Shown here piece by piece: positions 10,368 to 21,950 of a stretch of 64,000 nucleotides of DNA. The position numbers and the translations under genes are program-made. Source of the DNA: Castanea sativa (Eukaryota > Streptophyta > Magnoliopsida > Fagales > Fagaceae). The notes under the pieces are model-generated. The model did no database searches. It was not told the DNA's origin and saw only the letters and a list, made by a program, of their open reading frames with translations. Position 1 is the first letter of the stretch. The number at the start of each line of letters is the position of its first letter. The DNA lies in NCBI RefSeq assembly GCF_040712315.1, contig NC_134015.1:46580464-46644463 (forward strand), read 5' to 3'.

Positions 10368-11564
10368 TTAGTTAACAGCTCGGCAGTTTTTCCTTATCTC
10401 CCCTTGTTCCCCAGTGAGTACATCCACCCTCCCAAGCTGATTCATAGCCATTGTGAACTTTTTAGACCATTCTCTTTGATCAACAGCCATTCTCTGCACA
10501 ATCTCACTGGTCCTAGGATGAAAAGCCATTGCCTGATCTGATTGAAGCAGTGACCTCCGATGTAACAGGTTGATATAGAATGCATTGTCCAGAATGATTG
10601 GTGTTACATGATCAAGGTCCACCAAGTTACCTAAATCATCAACAAAAAAGCCACCAAGGCCTATTTTACCTAAGAATTCTGCAAGTAATGAGCCTCGGGC
10701 TGGGCATTTGCGTGATAGATAATTAGCATGTGCGTCGTCCAAGTTAGGGTCTTTGGTGTTAGTTGAGCTGTGATTATAGAGCCTTTCTTGAAAGAATTTG
10801 CAGTGGGACTTTCCAATTGAGTGTGCACCGGTTAGGACAACCATTTCTTCTACTGTCAAGCCTTTCCTGATGAAACTTTCCGTTATTTCATCAATAGATG
10901 ATTTTGGACCAAAGATGTTACCCAAAACATCAGCAGAACGGGAAGAGAGACCATCACGGCGGCCAGCAGGGACAGGATAGTTGGACAGACCAGAATGCAC
11001 TACAGCATCCCGGGTTGCAAATGCTAATATATCGGCACAAGATACAGTTTCAGGGCATTGCTCCTCAATCTGGTCCTTGATCTCATCAATTATTTCTAGG
11101 CCCCGGATAGTTTTACCATTGGCTGGTGATTCTTTCTCAACAGGTTCACCAGATGGTGTTGAGTCCAACAAAATTGAGGCATCGCAGCCCTGATCCATAC
11201 ATATGTAACCAAAATCATGTTAAAACTCAAACCAATAAGCATGAAAGCATGCCAGGGAAGCTACCATTCTTCGTTAATACATAAAAAACAGTAAATGATA
11301 AATTGATAATTGATAGAGAATGCTGGAAATTCTTACATTCACAAAGCAGTCATGGAAAAAGACACGGATGAGAGCAGCAGCGAGGCCTCTATCTTCACTG
11401 ATGGCATTGTCAACAACATCAGCCACAATTTTCTCCACTTGGGGGCATGTGGTATCATAGAATCCAACATGTAAGCTGTTTCCGCCAACAATAGTTGCCT
11501 CCGAGGCATGGAGCATGGAGCAAAAGATGAAGATTGTCACGATAGTAACACAGCCCGATGCCAT
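10368..11564 (-). CDS. Class III peroxidase, secreted
   Basis: Two exons, 11337-11564 and 10368-11189, join in phase 0 inside the distal haem motif (FFHDCFVN|GCDASILLD). The product is about 349 aa. It shows an N-terminal hydrophobic signal peptide (VTIVTIFIFCSML), the distal Arg/His of RVFFHDC, the VSCADILA and VPAGRRDG blocks, the proximal haem His in LTGAHSIGKSHC, and spaced cysteines for four disulfides. The family is haem-dependent and oxidises phenolics with H2O2 in the cell wall or apoplast, for example in lignification and defence. The intron at FVN|GCD is the conserved first intron; the usual later introns are absent. An in-frame ATG also lies at 11615, but 11564 places the signal peptide at the start. 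The exact paralogue is not assigned. Confidence 0.92.
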
Positions 11565-11710
11565 GTTAATGTTAGATTGTGGTTGTTGTTTAGAAAATGC
11601 CCCAGAAAGTTTCAAGTTGAAGCTCTTTTTTAAATATCATAACCAAACCCGCGTTGTCCTGAGCATTTTCACAGGGTTTAATGCTGGAAGATGGTTATAG
11701 TTGTTGCATG

Positions 11711-11720
11711 TCTTTATATA
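11711..11720 (-). promoter_or_regulatory. TATA box of the peroxidase gene
   Basis: The minus strand reads TATATAAAGA here, about 147 bp before the preferred ATG (11564), a normal distance for a plant core promoter. Confidence 0.6.
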
Positions 11721-12307
11721 GAAGTAAGGCGTGAATAACAATCGGTTCCCTTATATTTTTGTCTTTGAATTTATTTTTTAAAATAATTTTGAAATGCCCC
11801 TTTAAAACTAGAATTTAGTCTAAATTTCAGGTACTAAATTTTTTTAAAAAAATATTTTCCTAAAAATAATCAAATTTTAATAGTCTTTGAAAAAACCGTA
11901 GGGCCTTTTCATTTTTGGTCATTGCCAAACGAAACACAAAGAGGCAATGGCCAACTGTAGCCGGTAACTGGATTTTGTTAGGCTGTTGTTTGAAAGAACT
12001 ATGAAGGGTTATGCCAGATGAGAAAGGTGAGGTCCTCCATAGCAAGCTTGAGGTTTGAATTATTCCTATAACAGAAAGTTAGAAATACAAAAGGATGGAG
12101 GTATTGTTTCAAGTTGTACAGAGTTTAAATTAAATTTGAAAATTTCTCAAAAATAAATAAGTTTGGAAGAGTCTAACCAAAATTACGTTTTTTCCCCCTC
12201 AACAGTTACAAAACCATGCGTGTCTCCGTTAGAAACAATTCAAAAGCAAAAAGGTGTTAGAGCTTTTGGTTACTTTTATGTTTTTGTTTTGTGTTGGTTG
12301 GTTGTTA
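11721..12307. other. Peroxidase upstream region
   Basis: AT-rich upstream DNA. No gene or clear repeat boundary is seen. Confidence 0.4.
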
Positions 12308-12698
12308 GATCATCCACAGCAGTGGAGCTAAAAATTTAGCAATTTAGCTCCACCAAAAGTTACTTTATCTATTTTACCTACACACATGCTGCAGCAGTGG
12401 ATCTATTTTAGCTTTCAACACAATAAAATAATATAAACATTACAATAAAATAATATATATACCACAATAAAATAATACATCTCACTACAATAAAAATACC
12501 ACAATAAAAAGGTAATGTGAACACAAAATAAAAAATTAATTTTTTTTTTAGCTCTCATGAACAGTGCACATCTATCTATAGATGTATGTAATAAAAAAAT
12601 ATAGATTTAAATTTCCACCGCTTTCTTTGCTTCTTTTTGGTGTTTTGATGGAGCTAAAATAGCTATATAGCTATTTAGCTCCACTGCTGCAAGTGCTC
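12308..12698. mobile_element. Tourist-like (PIF/Harbinger) MITE, 391 bp
   Basis: The ends gatcatccacagcagtggag and ctccactgctgcaagtgctc are inverted repeats over about 25 bp. They are flanked by tta on both sides (12305-12307 and 12699-12701), the usual PIF/Harbinger target. The interior is AT-rich and non-coding. Confidence 0.7.
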
Positions 12699-12701
12699 TT
12701 A

Positions 12702-15156
12702 CAACTTACAAGAGACATGAAGATACTGTGGCAATTGGCAATTGGCAATTGGCAAGGACGCTGGAGCTTTTCATTGAGCTCAACCCATGGCTTGAGTTCA
12801 AATATGTAGGTCCGAATAGTTTCAGGCCAAGTGTGGCAATTGGGCCCAATTCACAGTCCTAGTGCCCATTTTGTAGTACTCTTTTCTGGTAGCTTTTTAG
12901 ACAAATACGATGAGACAGAAGATACAATTTTTGGCAGCTTTCATAATAAATAGGAGTATATGACAAAAATATAAAAATTAGATAATTTTCAAAAAACCTA
13001 GTTTTTTTATAATTAAGAAAAAAATAGAGAAAATGCTTACCAAACAAACACACTAGGGTGATTTGATGGACAAGGAAGTTTTGGATACTTATGAGTGTTT
13101 ATCAGCCTATCTAAAAAATTAAAATAAAAAACCTAATCCAAGCAACAATCTTAAAATTAAAAATTAAAAACCTAATCTAAGAAAGTATGCAATTGACGAC
13201 CTCAAGCAAGTGTTACAAGTTACAACATTCAGTGGCTTTGAAAAAGTTCCAAATTTGGATAAGAAGGCAGCAAAATTGAGTTGTGTTCTAGCTTCTAAAT
13301 GGTCCTGTTATGTTGACTAATCATTTGTCTTCATATTAGCAATGTCTTGGTCTTTTTTTTTACCATCAATTATAATGTCTCCAAAAAAAGATCAAATTGG
13401 ATTAGATGACCTACCTGTTTGTTTGATAAATACCAGTAATTTGCAGGAAAGAGATTTGAAAATAGTATGTATTCATATGCAATTATTGGATCCTATTGCG
13501 ACTGTGTCAATACTTAATACATGTGCTTTTCATTTGATATGCACAAAGACCACATGTTTTTAATAAAAAGTAACATTTCAAAACCATGAGATGCTAAGTG
13601 CTAACCAGACCTACCAGTTAGCTATAATGCTCTAGAAAAATCATGCCTTTATCTTAATAAGTCTTAACTCCTTAAATAAATAATAATTTTTTTTTTAAAT
13701 GGCAATGTGTAACCCCATTTTCTTTTCTTTAACAACCTTTTATATTATTTTTCAATTTGAAGATGACAATTTTGTCCCACTCCAACTTGCCTCACCTCGT
13801 GCTGATTTTTCCCACCTCTCAAAGGTGGTTAAGCAAAAATGATTTTCCTTGTACCCTGAGAGGAGACAGGAATGGATTTAAGCTTTCCTACCCATTTCAC
13901 CTGCATATATTTACAAAAATACCCCTGTTAGGTTAAGACCTTCTGTTTTTATTGTAATATTGTCTTGTTAAATACTTTAGATTATATTATTGAATTCTTT
14001 GTAAAAATTTGTTTAATTTGATATAATCAATTTAATTGTAAATTTTAAGCATAAAATCATAATATTTTATACAATTGCGGTGGGGTTGATTAACACGAGG
14101 TGAGGTTTTGCAGAGCAGGGATGAAAATCAAAATATTTTAATAAAAATCAATCATTATGGGAGAGATTCAAATTTTGACCAATGAGTTTTGTTTTGTCAA
14201 AGGTTGATATTTGTTTACTTTAAAATTAGGAGAGCTGGCTAGACCCCAGTGTAAATAGAGCTCACCATAGCATTTCCTTGTTAAAGAAACTTTAATGAAA
14301 TACATCTGCGTCTCTATGTTGCTTTGTGAAGACATTTTCCCCTTTATTCTATAGCTAAAGATGGTGCAAGGTCCAGTTTGAGTAAACCTTCAAAATTCAA
14401 GTTGCTAATAAAGTAGTGTAATTCAAAAGATAAAGAAATTAATTACAAGAATCAGACCAAAATACGTCTCTGGACCCAATGAGAGAGTGTAATGGTTGTG
14501 TTCCAGGAGTAACACAACAAAATGATTGATATCTACTATCTACATCTAACTATCTCTGCCGACCAAGGAAAAAGAAAATAAGCGAAGAGACACAAAACCA
14601 CAAAAAAAAAAACACAAAACACAAAACACAAAACACAAAACACAAAATGGCCAACCATCCATGACCAGGAGAGGGATTAAACGAAGGACAGTATCTGTTT
14701 CCAGCTTACGTGAATCATGAATTTACGCCTTGTAACTTGTGAGGTGATGACTGATAAATTAAGATACAATTTACTTAGTAGCTGGACATTCCTCTGCCTA
14801 TCTTTAAACATTTGACTAGCTTAACTAAAAAATAAAAACATTTGACTAACTAAAAAGTGAACTCAGAAAATTTCCAATTACTTTTTGTTTGTATATATGA
14901 TGGATTTCCTTAGAATTTTGACATTGAAATTGGTACATGAAAGAAAGAGATGAGGAGAATTTGGGTCTAAATCTCTAATCCCTACTTGTAAGAACAAAAA
15001 TAGAAAAGATAACACGGAGAATTAGTTGATCATTATTCAAACATAGAGTGAAAGATTTAATTAATAACTCATGCAATGTACTGGAAAAAGTGTCACTACC
15101 CCTAATTTATAGCTCGAATTTCAAATTTTTTTTTTTTAAAACTAATTTCAAATCTA

Positions 15157-15187
<31 letters not shown>

Positions 15188-15537
15188 AGTTTAGAGAAAA
15201 TTTAATTAGAATCAAAATTAAATTTTGTTTTTGTTAGCTTTCCATACAAATTAAATTGTTTAGATTTTTGTTATTATTTTTTCTCTGAACTAATAAGAAT
15301 ATTTTTTATACCGTTTCTATTCAGATATTTATATGTGAAGAAATTGAATGTAATAAACTATAATTGAGCTAAACAATCTCATACACCCATCCATGCTCAA
15401 TTTAAGAGATATTATTTGATCAATCTATTATTTTATTTTGAGTTTTATTCAATAGAATTTCACAGACTATAATTGTGAATTGATATTGTATATGTATATT
15501 TGATAGTGATGTTTAAAATTATATACCTAATAGTAAT
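12702..15537. other. Intergenic, no gene seen
   Basis: A long AT-rich spacer. It holds a GGCAATT heptamer repeat (about 12731-12755), a CACAAAA heptamer repeat (about 14608-14646) and an AT run (15159-15181). The blocks near 13790-13830 and 14085-14125 share the phrase 'cacctcgtg' in opposite orientation and may be remains of an old element. Confidence 0.4.
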
Positions 15538-16287
15538 TGTAAGTGTACAATTTGTGTCCGGACCCAAACGAGTGATGGACTCAGGCCCAAAGAGTCTTAT
15601 ACAATGAAATTTGTAGAGTATGGGTTTGAAACCTAAGTTAGAGATATTGGGGAACTGATAAACAGGCTAGAAGGTCGCAATCGACGCTAATAAAAGATGA
15701 ATATGATAAAAAAAAACTCTCCTCGGACGTAAGCCGATGACCACTTGTATAGCCTTTCTTTCTCTAAGCAAAAGATTACAATTTTTTAGTTTCCAAAAAA
15801 AGATCCCCCCTTCTTTTCTCTCTCGTCCTCTTATATCCTTCTTTTTCTTCCCTGTTTTATCCACGTGTAACACAAATTTTCCTCCTAGATACTTGTCCCA
15901 TCCACCACCTTCTTAAAGTCTTCAAATAATAGCTAGAATGCTAAATACTACTGTTCAGAGGTCATTTCTCCATTAATGCGGCCAAGGAAGTAGATGCAGG
16001 ACCTTTAATGCGATGGTAGCAGCTTTTTCCTCAGATATTTCTCACACGTTTCTGCTTCTCATGGGTGCTTGGATCACGCCCTTACCTAACAAATCTTCCA
16101 AAATTCTGTCTCTAAACCCTTTAGCAAGTCCCCTAGCCTTTACTGGGCCTGTCTGAGGAGATACTCCTCCTCGGCCTCTTGTAACGCGGACTGACCTGTG
16201 GGCCTCGAAAACTCTGACTGAACGGACTTATACCAACAAACCAGACCCAAGGCTTAAACGTGCATCTAAGCATTTTTACCCCCCACA
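15538..16287 (-). mobile_element. Solo LTR, family A copy 2
   Basis: A 750-bp unit begins TGTAAG, ends CCCACA and is flanked by the perfect 5-bp duplication gtaat (15533-15537 and 16288-16292). It is the same family as 62-865 by shared blocks. A minus-strand TATA-like box (TATAAGAGG, 15828-15836) sits at the equivalent position. No internal region or second LTR is present. Confidence 0.8.
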
Positions 16288-16828
16288 GTAATGTAATGAG
16301 AAACTTGACGTAACCAATATTATGAAAATTGCAAGAAAAAACTATTTTAGTGTCCCCAAATGTATTGGTCAAACTATATCCTATATGTTTAATAACCTAA
16401 GCTAATATTAATAGCACTATTAGCACCACTACAATTTATAATTCCTGTGCGTAAGTATGAGTTACATATTAGTGTGTGTGTGTGCGCGCGCGTGTATATA
16501 TATATATAGTGGGTAGAAATAGAATATGCATAAAATTAAGATTTTGTTGTTGTTGTTATTGTTGAGAAACAAGAATATTTAGAGCTATTCAAGTACTTAC
16601 TATTTTATTGGGTGTTACAATCCTTTCATTTCATACACACTAGATATTATATAGAGAAATCTCTCACAAATGGTCCTAAGATGTTTTCAAGTACCTAATT
16701 ATTTTATTGGGTGTGTATAGTCCTTTCATCCTACGCACACTAAACTATTACATGGAAGAAGCCCCAAGATGTTGGTTGTGATAGAACTGTCCAAGAAAAC
16801 AACAAAAAAGAACTGTCCAAGAAAACAA
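16288..16828. other. Intergenic, no gene seen
   Basis: AT-rich, with a GT/GC/AT compound microsatellite (about 16472-16508) and a short duplicated phrase ('actattttattgggtgt' and 'attattttattgggtgtgta'). Confidence 0.4.
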
Positions 16829-18045
16829 GGGGAAATTACACTTTGCCATCTTAAACTATGCCTCAAATTACACTTTACACCCTAAACTATTCGAATGCAC
16901 AGATTACACCCTAAACTATGACCATTGTTACACTTTGCACCCCAACGTTAGTTTTTCTGTTAAGTTTGACAAAAATATAAAACATGTGACTTGCACATGT
17001 GTATTACTTAAGTGACACAAACTTAAAAGACCAAAAACCCTCCATCTTCTCAACAATTAAATTTTTTTCCCAGCTCTCTCATGCGTACCAGCCCCTCGCC
17101 CCAAATAAAAAAATCCCTGCAATCATAAATCCCCAAATCAAAATCATCTTCAACAGAATCGGCACTACCCCATTGCTCCACAACCGTCACACCGCTCTTA
17201 ATTGTGGAGCAACACATTTTATTTATCAACTTTCAGATAAGCAGATGATTTTGCAACATTGCAAGTGAAAATTCCTGAATGGTTTTGAAGGAAAAGCTGT
17301 TACGGTGGAGCAAGAAATAATGGTTTTCAGAATAACCCTCCATGCTAGTTTCCTGGATTGCTGTAAAAAACTAAATATGTGCACAAACAACAAAGAACAG
17401 CAAATGATGATAGAAAAATTCAGTTGAAAGCTTTGTACATAATCCAATTATTAATACTGCGGAATAGTATCTTCTTGTCCTTCCATAGGCATCAGGATCG
17501 AAGAATGTCAAATGTCATCCATATCTACACACTTCCCATCCTTGAAGCACACTGCCAACAATATAAATACGAATAGCAAAAAAAAACTAAGCTGCAACAA
17601 GCATGGAAATCTAGATCTTTTTTTTTTTTTTTCCAAAAGGTTTTCAAAAACATGAAGTCCAGAGACTGATGCTTCTAGGAATAACGGTAGTGGAGTGGTA
17701 GTGGTGTCAAAGATGATTTTGATTTGAGGATTTAGGGTTGCAAGGATTTTGATTTGGGGAAGGGGCTGATACGCACATGCACGTGAGAAAGCTGGAAAAA
17801 AAAAAGTTTTATTTTTAATTGATTAGGAAGAAGGGGCTTTTGGTCTTTTAAATTTGTGTCACTTAAGCAATGCACATGTGAAAGTCACATGATTTATATT
17901 TCCATCAAACTTAATTGTAAAACTAACATTGGGATGCAAAGTGTAACAAGGATCATAGTTTATGGTGCAAATTGTGCATTTGAATAGTTTATGGTGCAAA
18001 GTATAATCTATGGCATAGTTTAGGGTGGTAAAGTATAATTTCTCC
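16829..18045. mobile_element. Non-autonomous MULE with very long TIRs, 1217 bp
   Basis: It is flanked by the perfect 9-bp duplication agaaaacaa (16820-16828 and 18046-18054). The termini ggggaaattacactttgcca and its mirrored partner extend inward as inverted repeats of about 330 bp, to near 17165 on the left and 17695 on the right. The core (about 17170-17690) is not repeated within the window and may be captured host DNA. On the minus strand the phrase FKDGKCVDMDD is readable, but no gene is recognised. Confidence 0.75.
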
Positions 18046-20108
18046 AGAAAACAAAGAAGACAATGTTGTTTTTGGTAGAAGAAACGGTTCATTTGTGCAA
18101 TATAAATGTTTATTTTAGTTTCCATTAACTCTCAAATTCTCTACTTTCATTTTCTCTTTGTTGTAAAAATACTTAGGTTTGAGGTTTTGAATTGATATCA
18201 TGAAACTTTAGGAATCACGAAGCCAACCATGAATTTTATAAAAGTTCCTAAAATTAAGAGTTAACCAAAAAAGACAAAAAATAAAATAATAAATAAATAA
18301 ATAAAAATTACTGCACCAGTAAAGATAAAAAAGAATAAAAACTACCGTCATCATAGTTACTGATGATAAATTTAATGATCTCATGGTGAGCCCAGACTAA
18401 CCAGTAAATTGTAAGCATCGACAAAAATTTCGTTGTAGCAAAAAACCATTACAAAATCTTGGAACCAATCATGTTAATTAATAAATATTAAAAATTTGTT
18501 TATTTTAGTATTGAAATTTCAAGTCCCTTAGCTAGAACCAATATGAAGAATTGGCAATTTCTATATGAAAGCAATCAACTTAGTCGTTTCAGTGTTTGAA
18601 TTTCTTAAGAAACAAACAAGTCAGGACACAGAGAATAAAAATAACGCTGGCAACTCCTACATGTTCATTTCTCCTTCATTTCTTAACTAAGAAAATTCCC
18701 ATGACCACAACAATGCCTTCCCTTGGTCTCCTTATTCATCTCCCTCTATTTGCAACTCTATTTGCTAGAATTCTTGCACCTAAATTACCAATCACATCAA
18801 CTCTCATATCCCCTTTTAGACGTAATACACTAATCAAGTCATGTAATGCCTCACTATACCACATCAGCAACACTGTCCCAAAAGAAAAAGTTGCCTCTTT
18901 TTACTCTGTCAATGTATCCCAAATGAAGCCTATAATGTATGGCAACAATATTCAAGATTACCTCATCAGTGTCCCATGTTCTTGCATGGATCTTGATGAC
19001 AATACTACTGCTTATTTCTATAACACAACCTACCCGGTACAACATGGTGATACATCTGATCAAGTCTCAATTGAAATATATAGTGGTCAAGCTTGGAAGG
19101 GTAAAGCCAATGATTCAGGGATAGACGCAAAAACTAACTTATCTATTAGTCTTCCATGTGGGTGCATTGAGAGTCAGTCTCAAACTGTGGTAACATACAC
19201 GGTTCAGGACAAGGATACATTACTGAGTATTGCTTCTTTACTATCTTCTGATGTGACTGGAATTCAGAGCTTGAATCCAGAAATGGTTCTAAACCCATAG
19301 AATATCGGCCTGGGTTGGGTGTTGTTTGTGCCTATGGAGAATAACCCAAAGAAAGGTGAGCTTCTCATGAAACTTTTTTGATTTTTATGCATGTGAAAGT
19401 CTGTGTGTGTTATAGATGTGAATGTACTGCCTTTTCATCTTTGCAGTTTTTTTGTCCCCTAAAAATAAATAGCATTCGATACTTCTTATATGTTGTATAA
19501 AAACCACTTCAATCATCTGTTTCACCTTGCTTTTGTATTTTATCTTTCATGGTTAGTCCGAAATTTATTCTCATAATTTGTGTGATGCCAAAAAATATTG
19601 TTCATATAATTCCCAATGAGCAGCTAGGCCACTCCTTAGCAGTGCTGAATTTTGATACAAAAAATATACATATACATGTACAAATGATTAAGAAAAATTT
19701 ATTTGTATCATTGCATATGCAGGCATTTCAGATTCAATGAAAAGCTAATATATGAGTTAATGTGCATTGTTTTTGCTGTTTGCTACCAGAAGGGACACAC
19801 AAACGGACAGTTATAATCTTAGCCGTTGGTATATCATTGGCTGTGACATTACTTTCAGTGAGCATATTGATTATGGTCGTTCTCAGGAGAAAAAGATCCA
19901 AACAGAAGGTGGAAGATAGAGCTGTAGCCAGAAGCATGAGTGCCTACCGAACCTTTTTAGTGCAGAATCAATACCAGGACACGGACAACACGGAAGGTCA
20001 GATAAACTCAACTGAATCCAAAACATGAAAAAACTTCAACAGAGACAACAAGAGAGAGGAATGGGGAAAAGAAATTAGTCAAATTACTATTTAATACTTC
20101 TGTTTTTT

Positions 20109-20138
20109 GGGGGGCGGGGGGTTGTGGGGGGGAGGGAA
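20109..20138 (+). other. G-rich quadruplex-prone tract
   Basis: Several runs of six or seven G separated by short spacers lie in intron 2 of the LYK3 pseudogene. The plus strand could form a G-quadruplex. Confidence 0.5.
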
Positions 20139-21859
20139 TATGTACTAATTAATAGTTTGCTATTATGATTTTTTTTCCGTTTGGACCAGAAGAGAGGCAC
20201 TCAAAATATATTTACATTTGCAGATTCCGAAAGACCAGTATTATTTAGTCCTGAGGAGATTGAAGAGGCTACAAGTTTTTTCAATGAAAGTAGGAAAATT
20301 GGAGAGGGAGGATATGGGAGTGTATACTTTGGAATACTAGGGGGGAAGGTATGGCAGGTTCACGGCCAGTTTTCTTTTCTTTCTCCTTTAACACACTTAC
20401 TGCTATATATATATTCTATGCTAATTGAACTTCTAAAAGATGACAGCCTCTTTAACTTTCAGGAGGTTGCAATAAAAAAAATGAGATCTAATAAATCCAA
20501 AGAGTTCTTTGCAGAGCTAAAGGTCTTGTGCAAGATCCATCACATAAATGTGGTGAGTAATTATAATGGACTCCTAGCATGATGTGGAAGAAAGGCTTTA
20601 ATGTAATCACTAGTGAAATCTTTGGTATAGGTGGAGCTCCAGGGGTATGCCAGTGGAGAGGATGACCTCTACTTGGTCTATGAGTATGTTCAGAATGGAT
20701 CACTGAATGCTCATCTGCATGATCCACTACTAAAAGGTATTCATGTCATTAGGACACATTAGTCATAACTCTAGTTTGCCAAGAACACTTCTGGTGTGAT
20801 TCAATTAGATGAAACATGTAAGATATGAAAGGTATCATATATGTAGTGATAGACCGTCCTTGTAGGCTTCACACATCCAAAAACTGCATCTTCATTTCAG
20901 GCTGACATAGGTCATTATGCCCTCTCAAGTAGGTACAATATCATAAAGCTCTTTGTTCTTATAATTAAAAAACCCGTGCATCCATTGTAACTGGAGACCA
21001 TAGCAAATTACTTGAAGAGCGTAAATGAGTTCAAGTCCTAGTAAAAGGATTAGGATGTAACCATGTGTCTAAGTGATAACGTGATGTAATTTTTGAATTT
21101 GTATATGGAAAGGTCAACTAGTAATCTAGTCCAGTATGGAAGAATTCAATATTTAAAAAGAGTTCAGAACTTCAGATTATACTTCAGTTAAGGGATCAAT
21201 TGAATTTACTTTCCATTTATTTAAAGAAAAAACCAAATGAATTTAAACTAAGAAATTTATGAAATCCTCTACCCCATTTTCTTGGAATCAGCTGCCACAG
21301 AAAACTATATCCCTTATTCAAAGAAACTCTATGGGCCTCCCACTTGTCCAGTGTCCTAGGGCAACAATGAATTAGTTGTTGAGCTTAAATGCCTTAAATG
21401 TATGCTAGCAATCTTGGTTTACACAGGATGAGCAAGATTTACGACAATGAGTATTGAATCAGGTCATCAGCCTCTCTCTTGGACTGCAAGAACACAGATT
21501 GCACTGGATGCTGCAAAGGGTATTGAATACATTCATGACCACACAAAATCACGGTATGTGCACCGAGATATAAAGACAAGTAATATTCTCCTTGATGAGG
21601 GGCTCAGAGCGAAGGTACTTCCAATCTCTTTAATATAGCCATGTTTGTATGAATCAATTCTTCTAGCCATGCTTGATTTTACAATATCTCTCTTTAGAAA
21701 TTATATCTGTCACATTTTGGGATCCGCCACTGCCCAGTACCATAGAACTTCAATACAAATTTCCAAGCATAACTCTGTTCCTGAATGAAAAATAAAGATA
21801 TTTTTCTAACAATTTACTGAACTCCAGTAAAATTTCTCCAAAAAATTGAATATGCAGAG

Positions 21860-21950
21860 GGGGTTCAGGTGATAGTCCAGTGGAAATGGTGTCATATCAT
21901 TTATGGTGCCTTGTGTCTTTAATTCAAACCCTACCTCCCCCTCCCCCATA
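21860..21950 (+). repeat. tRNA-derived SINE-like fragment
   Basis: The phrase gtgatagtccagtgg followed by 'tttatggtgccttgtgtct' and a B-box-like 'attcaaaccc' recurs in related form at 32530-32610. This is a tRNA-like SINE pattern; the family is not named. Confidence 0.35.

Noticed and set aside
16999..17268. 89-codon ORF in the MULE
   Set aside because: It lies partly in the TIR, with no recognisable motif or codon pattern.
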